Source of the DNA: Cyclobacteriaceae bacterium
GTDB taxonomy: Bacteria; Bacteroidota; Bacteroidia; Cytophagales; Cyclobacteriaceae
Reading direction: 5' to 3'
Assembly: GCA_019638255.1 (NCBI GenBank)
Contig: JAHBUD010000001.1
Coordinates: 744,001-808,000 of the forward strand
Length of the DNA stretch: 64,000 nt
Shown piece after piece: positions 1 to 7,255 of the stretch. A program made the position numbers and the translations under genes. The notes beneath the pieces were generated by a model that was given only the letters and a program-made list of their open reading frames with translations, was not told the origin of the DNA and did no database searches. Positions within the stretch are counted from its first letter, which is position 1, and each line of letters opens with the position of its first letter.

Positions 1-1
1 A

Positions 2-112
2 GAGCGCAACATTTGCATCGGAGAGAACAGAAAAATAACTTTTGTTGATCTGGATGCAGGTAATGATTTCAAGAATTTATCAAAAGATGTTTCGCGGTAT
101 AGCTGTCAATAG
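2..112 (+). CDS. C-terminal end of a truncated upstream gene (possibly parallel beta-helix protein)
   Basis: An open frame enters from the left edge and ends at a TAG at 110-112, giving 36 residues that finish SRYSCQ. The start is outside the window. The stop lies 9 nt before the ATG of the diheme cytochrome gene, so the two are probably co-transcribed. Cytochromes of this family are commonly preceded by a parallel beta-helix repeat protein, and the residues seen (NICIGEN, VDLDAGNDFKN) suit the tail of such a protein. That identity is an inference from context and a short match; only the frame and stop are seen directly. Confidence 0.5.
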   Translation, partial: ERNICIGENRKITFVDLDAGNDFKNLSKDVSRYSCQ

Positions 113-121
113 TTTTTGATT

Positions 122-1189
122 ATGGTGCGATTGATTATTGCGAGTGTTTTGTCGATCGTCATGTTGGCGTGTCAACCTAAGCAGCAGGAAGTTATTGTTG
201 TAGAGGAAGTTTCACTGGGCATTCAATCGTCAGCGATCGGAAAGGAAAGACTTTCTGATTATGGATTCTTCACGGGTGAGTTGAAAAACCTGGAACCGGT
301 TCACAGTGTGGTTCACTATGAATTGAACGCCCCACTCTTCACCGATTATGCCTTTAAAAAGCGATTCATAAAATTTCCGGAAGGCACAAGCGCTGTTTTT
401 AGTTCGGATGATGTGCTGGATTTTCCGGAAGGCACAGTGTTGATCAAGAATTTTTATTACCCGGCTGATTTCAGAAAACCTGATGAAGACATCCGCATTC
501 TCGAAACACGGCTACTGATTTTGGAAATCGGTACGTGGAAAGCATTGCCGTACATCTGGAATGACGAACAAACCGAAGCGTATCTGGAAATAGGCGGGAA
601 AAATATTGACGTAAAGTGGATGCATGATGATGGTAGCGTGCGAACCGTAAACTATTCCGTGCCCAATATGAATCAATGCAAAGGCTGTCACCTCCGAGGG
701 GATAAAATAATGCCCATCGGTCCAACAGCCAGACAACTCAACGGCTCCATCAAAGGACATGATCATAACCAGCTCGTTCAACTGACGACAAACGGGTGGC
801 TAACCGGCCTTCCTCCCATAGAAAAAATTGCTCGATTAGCATCTTACGACAATACTGAAGAAGCGCTTGATTCACGTGCCCGTGCCTGGCTGGAGGTAAA
901 CTGCGCGCACTGCCACCGCCCGGACGGCCCTGCAAAAACCAGTGGCCTTCACTTATTGGCTGATACAAAAAATCCATTTGAGTTAGGCGTAGGCAAGCCA
1001 CCTGTTGCTGCCGGTCGTGGTTCAGGTGGTTTGAATTACGACATTGTGCCGGGCAAACCCGATCAATCCATTTTGTATTACCGCATCAAATCCGATGACC
1101 CCGGTGTGATGATGCCGGAGTTGGGGAAGAAGCTAGTGCACGAAGAGGGGGTGAGATTGATTGAGCAATGGATCAGGGAGATGAAATAG
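122..1189 (+). CDS. Diheme c-type cytochrome lipoprotein, SO2930/HNE_0200 family
   Basis: A 355-residue protein starting at ATG 122; an in-frame TTG six bases earlier is less likely. A lipobox (VMLAC, Cys17) predicts an exported, lipid-anchored protein. Two CxxCH haem sites are visible: C186-C189-H190 (QCKGCH) and C261-C264-H265 (NCAHCH). This spacing and length match the SO2930/HNE_0200 family of diheme cytochromes, whose biochemical role is not established. The gene follows 9 nt after a partial gene that may be its usual beta-helix partner. It probably transfers electrons in the periplasm or at the outer membrane, but the substrate cannot be read from the sequence. Confidence 0.85.
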   Translation: MVRLIIASVLSIVMLACQPKQQEVIVVEEVSLGIQSSAIGKERLSDYGFFTGELKNLEPVHSVVHYELNAPLFTDYAFKKRFIKFPEGTSAVFSSDDVLDFPEGTVLIKNFYYPADFRKPDEDIRILETRLLILEIGTWKALPYIWNDEQTEAYLEIGGKNIDVKWMHDDGSVRTVNYSVPNMNQCKGCHLRGDKIMPIGPTARQLNGSIKGHDHNQLVQLTTNGWLTGLPPIEKIARLASYDNTEEALDSRARAWLEVNCAHCHRPDGPAKTSGLHLLADTKNPFELGVGKPPVAAGRGSGGLNYDIVPGKPDQSILYYRIKSDDPGVMMPELGKKLVHEEGVRLIEQWIREMK

Positions 1190-1224
1190 GTGAATATTTT
1201 CTAACTTTAGAATCAAAACTTGTT

Positions 1225-1608
1225 ATGCGCACCTCATTTGTCATAGCTACTTTCATATTAGTCCTGCTTGCTTCTTGTTTAGATGAAAGAGATGTTGCAA
1301 AGCAATGTGCTGATATTACCAAGCCACTTGAAGAAATTCTGGCGTTGAAGTCAATTGTAAAAAATGGTGTCGTGATTGGAAGGAAACAATGTACAATTTA
1401 TGCGGGCGCACAAATATTTTCCGGGATGTACAAAGGAGGTAAGGTTTTCTACTTTACAAATCCAGCTTCATCGCTAGCCATTTGCGGATTCATAGCATAC
1501 AATTGCCAGGGTGAGGAAGTGTTTAACCGAGCCCTTAATGATCAAGAATGGGAGGATTTTATGGGTGAGCTTACAGACATCGAGCAATTGTGGGTTAAAA
1601 ATCCTTAG
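1225..1608 (+). CDS. Small lipoprotein of unknown function
   Basis: A 127-residue protein. I chose ATG 1225 rather than an in-frame ATG at 1168, because 1225 opens a clean lipoprotein signal (MRTSFVIATFILVLLASC, Cys18), while 1168 overlaps the previous gene and adds a polar leader. After the lipobox the mature part holds five more cysteines (QCADI, KQCTIY, ICGF, NCQGE region), so disulphides or metal binding are possible. A -7-like box TAACTTTA sits at 1202-1209. No family recognised. Confidence 0.65.
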   Translation: MRTSFVIATFILVLLASCLDERDVAKQCADITKPLEEILALKSIVKNGVVIGRKQCTIYAGAQIFSGMYKGGKVFYFTNPASSLAICGFIAYNCQGEEVFNRALNDQEWEDFMGELTDIEQLWVKNP

Positions 1609-1683
1609 AATCCACTTTAAATACTCAACATGAATCTTAGTTCATTCAAAACTAAAGCCCAATCCACTACATCTCCAGGTATT

Positions 1684-1833
1684 AAAAAATAATTTGTGAG
1701 TATCCGCTTTAAGTCCTAAAACGCTCTCCGGTCCGTGTCTTCACAGACCGAAAGTACATAATCTGATGTGGTTCGTGAGGACGCGAGCCATAGATTTTTT
1801 TTAGAACACCATGCGGATACTAAAAAAATAATT
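1684..1833. repeat. MITE/REP-like palindromic intergenic element
   Basis: This 150-bp stretch is bounded by 11-bp direct repeats (AAAAAATAATT at 1684-1694 and 1823-1833). Just inside lie 9-bp inverted repeats: AGTATCCGC at 1699-1707 and GCGGATACT at 1813-1821. Inside those are two hairpins: CGGTCCGTG/CACAGACCG (1729-1737 with 1742-1750, loop TCTT, one mismatch) and TGGTTCG/CGAGCCA (1769-1775 with 1784-1790, one G-T pair). The nested inverted repeats with a possible target duplication suggest a small non-autonomous mobile element. No coding frame is seen in it. Confidence 0.6.
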
Positions 1834-1861
1834 CTACCTCAGGCAACGAAATGCGGCCATC

Positions 1862-2434
1862 ATGCATTTTAACAATACCAAACCATTCCATGTGAGCGAA
1901 GCAGAGCTGGTCAGACAGTGTAAAAAAGGAGATCTTAAAAGCCAGCAGAGGCTATATGATCTTTTTTCAGATCGGTTTTATCGGTTGGCTTTCCGGTATG
2001 TGAAAGATCAGGCAGAGGCTGAGGATGTTGTGATGATGGCCTTTGTGAAGATTTTCACCAACCTCCAAAAATTCACCTGGCAGGATGCAGGAAGTTTGGA
2101 GGCATGGATGCGCAAGATTCTCATCAACGAAGCATTGATGGCTTTGCGAAAGAAACACAACTTTTATTTAACTGAAACGCTTGATGTTGAGAACCCGGTA
2201 CACGATTCAGAAATCTTTCAACAGGCAGATGCGGAATACCTGTATGGGTTGATTCTGGAATTGCCGGATGGTTACCGAGCAGTTTTTAACCTGTTTGCCA
2301 TTGAAGGATATGATCATGCCGAAATAGCCAAACTGTTAAACATCACAGAGAGCACATCGCGATCGCAGTTGTATAAGTCCAGGCAGTTGTTAATAAGAAA
2401 AATCAAGCAGGAGGGACTTCATTATGGAACCTGA
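1862..2434 (+). CDS. ECF-type RNA polymerase sigma factor
   Basis: A 190-residue sigma-70 family protein of the extracytoplasmic-function size class. Region 2 lies at about residues 15-90 (LFSDRFYRLAFRYVKD, then DVVMMAFVKIF and the tryptophan-containing WMRKILINEAL). Region 4 lies at about 125-185, with the HTH around YDHAEIAKLLNITESTSRSQL. There is no extra C-terminal domain. The stop overlaps the next start by 11 bp, which suggests translational coupling to a membrane protein that probably acts as its anti-sigma factor. Targets cannot be read from the sequence; autoregulation is typical of the class. Confidence 0.92.
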   Translation: MHFNNTKPFHVSEAELVRQCKKGDLKSQQRLYDLFSDRFYRLAFRYVKDQAEAEDVVMMAFVKIFTNLQKFTWQDAGSLEAWMRKILINEALMALRKKHNFYLTETLDVENPVHDSEIFQQADAEYLYGLILELPDGYRAVFNLFAIEGYDHAEIAKLLNITESTSRSQLYKSRQLLIRKIKQEGLHYGT

Positions 2435-3038
2435 AACAACACTTACTCAAAAAATCCGAACAGTTGAACAAAAACCTGTTCATTGGAAAAAGGCTGAAGT
2501 CTGGTTTGCAATCCATGAGCAAATTTCAACCACCCAAAAAAGCTACAGATTTTATTACTATGCAGCCGCTGTAATCTTTTTTATGTTCTTTAATGTATAC
2601 AAGTTAACGATTGGTAATGAATTGATTCAGGATAATAGCCAACTTTTTCCAACTTTGAATCGTGTAGAAAATCAAAATGAAGCACCTGAAACGCGCGTGA
2701 TAGACTACAATAATATAACATATACGCAACCTGATCCTATCAAACATGAGCATCAAATTCCTGTAGCAGTAATGGTGAAAAATGAAACCGTGGACTTTGA
2801 CCATGAAATTGACGAAACTAGTATTCAACCTACACTGGATGATCCGATTGCAAATACGGTTGAAACCGTTACTCTAAATCAAGGAGTTCAACCAATCATT
2901 GGTGTAATTCTGGTTCCTGTCAATAATACAGTCTCTGTAAAACCAAAACGAAAGAAACTATTACACAAACTTGAATCTATTGAAAATGAATTTGACGGTA
3001 GCCCTCAAAATACTATTGTCATCGCTCGAATAAAATAA
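2424..3038 (+). CDS. Single-pass membrane protein, probable anti-sigma factor
   Basis: A 204-residue protein that overlaps the sigma gene by 11 bp. It has about 43 cytoplasmic residues (with WKKAEVWFAIHEQI), one membrane span at about residues 43-62 (YYYAAAVIFFMFFNVYKL) and an Asn/Thr-rich periplasmic part. The topology and the coupled position fit an ECF anti-sigma factor. No zinc-binding ASD motif (HxxxCxxC) or FecR domain is visible, so the assignment rests on layout rather than homology. The reading frame is noticeably richer in A and T than the sigma gene. Confidence 0.55.
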   Translation: MEPETTLTQKIRTVEQKPVHWKKAEVWFAIHEQISTTQKSYRFYYYAAAVIFFMFFNVYKLTIGNELIQDNSQLFPTLNRVENQNEAPETRVIDYNNITYTQPDPIKHEHQIPVAVMVKNETVDFDHEIDETSIQPTLDDPIANTVETVTLNQGVQPIIGVILVPVNNTVSVKPKRKKLLHKLESIENEFDGSPQNTIVIARIK

Positions 3039-3062
3039 CCTATCCATTCTAAAAAACACACT

Positions 3063-4085
3063 ATGAAGCTGTCAGTAAAACGCATCACACTATTACTATG
3101 CCTTTGTTCACTTGGCGTAATGGCTCAACCCAAGCCTCTGCCTGATTCTATACGGGTTGAACTTCCCGATCAACAATCCATCATTACGTTTGAGTTGCGC
3201 CAATATTCGGTAAACAAATCGCTGATTAAAGAATTCCCCTCACAGCTAAATGATTTACTTAAGCATGTTGTAAGCAGCATACCAGAAGCTGAGCGGGATA
3301 GACCCAAACGTATCTCATTTGTTTATGCAACAGATGACGATGATGTTGAACGTTATACGTTAAGCATCACCGATGTAACAACGCCTGAAACGAAAGCCAT
3401 CATTAGTCAGAATGTGATGGTTGAATTGTTGCCACCGGGTTGGGAGATCAACATTAAAATGAAAGAAGCGGAGATTCATGTGTATGCACCCAGACTGGCA
3501 CAGTTAAAGGAGCTTACGCAGATAAATCTTGAGCCGGTAGTTCAGCAACTCGATGCAAATCCTGAAATGCATCGGCAGAAGCGGTTTGGAGATATCTCAC
3601 GAGTTGTCATGAGTAATAATAGTGTGCTCATCGACAAGGTCTCGCATCGTTCGCCAAATGATATGCTTGGGTTGCATGCCGGGGCAGGTGTTGGATTATT
3701 GCAGGATAAATTTTATCCGGAGTTTAGTTTCATGACCGGGTTTTACCTGGCCAACCGGTACAGGGAAAATTTTCAACGCATTTCTGCGCATTATGAACTT
3801 AAGCTGTTTACCGGCAAATCGCCCGAAGGAGAATATCTTTCATGGCCGGCAAGCTTTGTGTCGGTTTCGTATGCGTTGAATTTCAGAAAGGACCGGCCCA
3901 GGTGGACAGGCGTTGGTGCCGGATTGCTGGTGAACAACCGTTCCGATATGTTTACAGGTAAAACGCTGAAGTTGTTTATTGAATCGGATATAGGAAGTCC
4001 AAAACTCAATATTATACCTGAATTGTTCCTCACAAACGACTTTAAGCAGACGTTGTTCGGGCTTAAACTGAATTATAAATTTTGA
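3063..4085 (+). CDS. Exported protein of the sigma-factor operon, possible C-terminal barrel
   Basis: A 340-residue protein with a signal peptide (residues 1-21, ending LGVMAQ). Residues about 22-195 form a soluble part rich in acidic residues. Residues about 200-340 show alternating aromatic and glycine patterns (LHAGAGVGLL, FMTGFYLANRY, FGLKLNYKF) and end in phenylalanine, as outer-membrane beta-barrels do. It follows the anti-sigma-like gene by 24 bp and is probably the third gene of that operon, perhaps the envelope component it senses or controls. No named family recognised. Confidence 0.6.
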   Translation: MKLSVKRITLLLCLCSLGVMAQPKPLPDSIRVELPDQQSIITFELRQYSVNKSLIKEFPSQLNDLLKHVVSSIPEAERDRPKRISFVYATDDDDVERYTLSITDVTTPETKAIISQNVMVELLPPGWEINIKMKEAEIHVYAPRLAQLKELTQINLEPVVQQLDANPEMHRQKRFGDISRVVMSNNSVLIDKVSHRSPNDMLGLHAGAGVGLLQDKFYPEFSFMTGFYLANRYRENFQRISAHYELKLFTGKSPEGEYLSWPASFVSVSYALNFRKDRPRWTGVGAGLLVNNRSDMFTGKTLKLFIESDIGSPKLNIIPELFLTNDFKQTLFGLKLNYKF

Positions 4086-4133
4086 TCGCCAGTATTCGCC
4101 AACCCAAAGCCTTCAATTCCGTTAGCACCAAAT

Positions 4134-4724
4134 GTGAATCACATTCCTGTAGTTGCTTCCTATTCGCAATGGGTCAAGGCAACCTTTGTCGGTTGGTTTC
4201 TGGGGATTGTCTTCATCCTGTTGCTTTCAGGAGTATTTGATGGTATCGGGCTAGAGGGTTTTCAATTTTACATCGGGCTGGGTGCAGGTGGTGGTGTTGG
4301 GTTGGTGCAGGCGTGGGTTCTGCGCATCAATGGCAAACTAAATGGCGCATGGTTGCTGACCTCGGTTGGCGGAATGGGGATTCCCTTTGCGCTGGTTGAT
4401 GTGCTTACACATTTAGGAAATTTCTCTCTGGGATCGTATTACATTCCCGGTTGTATTTCATTGGGTAGTCTCCTCATCAGTTTTTGGCAGTATACGTATC
4501 TCAAAAAATTCTCAACGCATGGGTGGCACTGGCTCTGGGTCAGTTCATTGGGTTGGATTTGTGCGGCCATTACCGTTTTTAGTATCGACTATACTCACCT
4601 GATTTCGAAAAATAACCTGGTGCTCTTCGGTTTAAACCTGACACTCATTTTTGCAGGCGGTTTGGTTCTGGGTTTGGTTACGGGTAAATTTCTGATGCGT
4701 ATAGTACCAAAACCGGGAGAATAG
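4134..4724 (+). CDS. Polytopic membrane protein of unknown function
   Basis: A 196-residue hydrophobic protein with about six predicted membrane segments, for example residues 14-36, 46-66, 74-94 and 165-187. A glycine-rich stretch (LGAGGGVGLVQAWVL) lies between spans two and three. The frame opens with GTG at 4134; the overlapping ATG at 4132 is out of frame and stops at once. It lies 48 bp after the previous gene on the same strand. No enzymatic motif is visible and I do not recognise the family. Confidence 0.6.
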   Translation: MNHIPVVASYSQWVKATFVGWFLGIVFILLLSGVFDGIGLEGFQFYIGLGAGGGVGLVQAWVLRINGKLNGAWLLTSVGGMGIPFALVDVLTHLGNFSLGSYYIPGCISLGSLLISFWQYTYLKKFSTHGWHWLWVSSLGWICAAITVFSIDYTHLISKNNLVLFGLNLTLIFAGGLVLGLVTGKFLMRIVPKPGE

Positions 4725-4788
4725 TGAGTTGTCGCGTATAACCCTTCATTTGTCGGTTTTGTACTTCTTTTCATTGTAATGAACACCG

Positions 4789-4796
4789 TAGGTTTG
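4789..4796 (+). promoter_or_regulatory. Candidate -7 promoter box for the SRPBCC gene
   Basis: TAGGTTTG matches the Bacteroidota -7 consensus TAnnTTTG exactly and lies 33 bp before the ATG at 4830. No TTG stands at the right distance for a -33 box, so only half of the promoter is supported. Confidence 0.35.
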
Positions 4797-4829
4797 TATT
4801 AACAAATCAGATCGTAAACTCCCCAAATT

Positions 4830-5708
4830 ATGACAACAGCAGAAAAAACCATGATCACTGTTAAGGCAACAATCCATGCTTCGGTTGAAAAAGTATGGGC
4901 GCTTTGGACTGCCCCCAAACACATTGTGAAATGGAACAATGCATCAGACGACTGGCACACTCCGCGTGCAACAAACGATTTACGTCAAGACGGAAAATTC
5001 ATGTCGCGCATGGAAGCCCGCGATGGAAGCATGGGCTTCGACTTTGAAGGTACTTATTATGAAGTAAAAAAGCATGAGCAAATTTCCTATACCATTTCGG
5101 ATGGCCGCAAGGTCAGCATAGTGTTTGAGCGGAATGATAAAGCAACACAGATAGCGGAAACATTTGAGGCAGAGCAGATGAATCCGACTGACATGCAGCG
5201 TGATGGTTGGCAAGCCATTCTCAATAACTTTAAAAAGTATGTTGAAGAATCGCCCAATATGGAGAAGACAAAATTTGAAATCAGCATCCATGCGTCTGCT
5301 GAAAAAGTTTACAGCACTACTATTGGAGAAGGCACCTATGCTGCCTGGACAGCCGAGTTTAATCCAACGTCAAGGTTTGAAGGATCATGGGAGAAGGGAT
5401 CAAAAATTCTCTTCCTCGGTACCGATCAGGAAGGTAAGATTGGCGGTATGGTGGCACGTATTAAGGAAAATATCCCGAATAAATTCATATCTATTGAACA
5501 CTATGGTGTAATAGGTAATGGTAAGGAGATTACTAGCGGCCCTGAGGTTGAAGGATGGGCCGGAGCACTTGAGAATTACAGTTTTACACAGCGTAGAAAT
5601 ACTACGGTAATGACAGTTGAAGTTGATACGAATTATGAATATATGGACTACTTCAGCGATACCTGGCCAAAGGCATTGAATAAACTCAAGTCAATTTGCG
5701 AGGCTTAG
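4830..5708 (+). CDS. Tandem SRPBCC (AHSA1-like) two-domain protein
   Basis: A 292-residue protein made of two SRPBCC ligand-binding folds. Domain 1 (about 8-140) begins with the START-like motif TIHASVEKVW at residues 15-24. Domain 2 begins at Met144 (ATG at 5259) with the matching motif SIHASAEKVY at 152-161. Single-domain AHSA1-like proteins of about 140 residues are the norm, so this reads as two neighbouring genes fused in frame. Such domains bind hydrophobic ligands or act as general stress proteins; the ligand is unknown. The mid-gene ATG could also serve as an internal start. Confidence 0.8.
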   Translation: MTTAEKTMITVKATIHASVEKVWALWTAPKHIVKWNNASDDWHTPRATNDLRQDGKFMSRMEARDGSMGFDFEGTYYEVKKHEQISYTISDGRKVSIVFERNDKATQIAETFEAEQMNPTDMQRDGWQAILNNFKKYVEESPNMEKTKFEISIHASAEKVYSTTIGEGTYAAWTAEFNPTSRFEGSWEKGSKILFLGTDQEGKIGGMVARIKENIPNKFISIEHYGVIGNGKEITSGPEVEGWAGALENYSFTQRRNTTVMTVEVDTNYEYMDYFSDTWPKALNKLKSICEA

Positions 5709-5761
5709 GTCAAATATGAGATGAAACACAATTTTAAACCTGCAAATTCAAAACAACTTTC

Positions 5762-7183
5762 GTGAACGAAAATCCACCTGCTTTACAATCTGAATCCCGA
5801 CTTTCCATCTGGAAGGAACTGGGCAACGCCATTCGCGGCACCGAAGCTGATTACACCCAGATCGGCCTCAGGCGCGCTATTTTTTTGTTAGCTGTGCCTA
5901 TGATTCTGGAGTTGGTGATGGAATCAACCTTTGCCGTTGTCGACATATACTTTGTTGGCAGGTTGGGCGCATCGGCAGTGGCCACGGTTGGCCTTACTGA
6001 AACGTATTTGTTTTTGTTGTACTCCATTGCCATGGGATTGGCAACAGCCGTTACGGCCATTATCGCGCGAAGGGTAGGTGAAAAAAATCTTGATGATGCT
6101 GGTCTTTCTGCGATTCAATCAATCTTTCTTGGCTTACTCGCCTCTGTACCGTTTGCCATTGCCGGCATTTTCTTCGCGAAAGAATTACTACAGTTGATGG
6201 GTGCAGATGCATGGGCGATCAACGAGGGCTATCGATACACACAATGGATGCTGGGCAGCAATGCAGTAATCATGTTGCTGTTTGTAATTAACGCGATTTA
6301 TCGCGGTGCAGGTGATGCCGCCATTGCCATGCGCATTCTTATCATTTCCAACAGCATCAACATCGTACTTGATCCGCTGTTTATTTTTGGATGGGAATTT
6401 ATTCCGGCCATGGGTATTGAGGGTGCAGCCATTGCCACCACGGTTGGTCGCGGTATAGGCGTGCTTGTTCAACTTTGGTTGCTATTCAAAGGAGGTAAAC
6501 ACATTCAGGCTAGCCTCACCCAGTTTTATTGGGATGCGAAAACCATTCTGCACATTTTCAAAACATCGTTGGGGGGCATTGGCCAAATGATTGTAGCCAT
6601 GACCTCCTGGATTTTTCTGATGCGCATTTTATCGAATGTAGGAAGTGAAGCTGTGGCAGGTGCAACCATTGCCATTCGTATTATGATGTTCACCATGATG
6701 CCAGCCTGGGGCTTATCCAACGCAGCGGCAACATTGGTTGGCCAAAACCTGGGCGCGGGCAATCCTGATCGTGCGGAGTCGAGTGTGTGGAAGATCGGAT
6801 CGTACAATATGATTTTTCTGATTGGGGTGTCGGTGATTTATTTTGTGTTCAATGAAGAGTTGATGAATATTTTTACTGACGATGCCATCGTTATTGCGAT
6901 GGGTGCAGAATGGATACAAATTCTCTCGTACTCATTTTTTGTTTACGGTTGGTGGATGGTGGCCACCCAGGCATTCAACGGATCGGGTGACACGCAAACG
7001 CCTACAAAAATTAATCTCGTTTTTTTCTGGATGATTCAGATACCATTATGTTGGTACCTGGCTATCAAACTGAACTGGCAACAATCCGGTGTGTTTTGGG
7101 GCGTGTTTATTTCCGAAACATCGGTTGGGTTGTTTACGCTGTGGCTTTTTACACGGGGTGGTTGGAAGAAGACGAAAGTTTAA
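5762..7183 (+). CDS. MATE family multidrug/Na+ antiporter
   Basis: A 473-residue polytopic protein with about 12 spans in two homologous halves (half 1 about 30-235, half 2 about 260-460). Features typical of MATE proteins are visible: PMILELVMESTFAVVDIYFVGRLG at the start of the first half, and in the second half MMPAWGLSNAAATLVGQNLGAGNP. It would export cationic compounds across the inner membrane using Na+ or H+. The start is GTG at 5762; no earlier in-frame start is better. The preceding gene ends 53 bp upstream. Confidence 0.93.
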   Translation: MNENPPALQSESRLSIWKELGNAIRGTEADYTQIGLRRAIFLLAVPMILELVMESTFAVVDIYFVGRLGASAVATVGLTETYLFLLYSIAMGLATAVTAIIARRVGEKNLDDAGLSAIQSIFLGLLASVPFAIAGIFFAKELLQLMGADAWAINEGYRYTQWMLGSNAVIMLLFVINAIYRGAGDAAIAMRILIISNSINIVLDPLFIFGWEFIPAMGIEGAAIATTVGRGIGVLVQLWLLFKGGKHIQASLTQFYWDAKTILHIFKTSLGGIGQMIVAMTSWIFLMRILSNVGSEAVAGATIAIRIMMFTMMPAWGLSNAAATLVGQNLGAGNPDRAESSVWKIGSYNMIFLIGVSVIYFVFNEELMNIFTDDAIVIAMGAEWIQILSYSFFVYGWWMVATQAFNGSGDTQTPTKINLVFFWMIQIPLCWYLAIKLNWQQSGVFWGVFISETSVGLFTLWLFTRGGWKKTKV

Positions 7184-7255
7184 GAGTTGATTTTTCTTCT
7201 GATCACAAAGAATCTCTCCTGACTTTTTTATATTCGAGAACGCAAATGATCGGTC

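Noticed and set aside
1684..1833. Possible small RNA in the palindromic element
   Set aside because: The hairpins could suggest an RNA, but the terminal direct and inverted repeats fit a mobile element better, and no promoter is visible.
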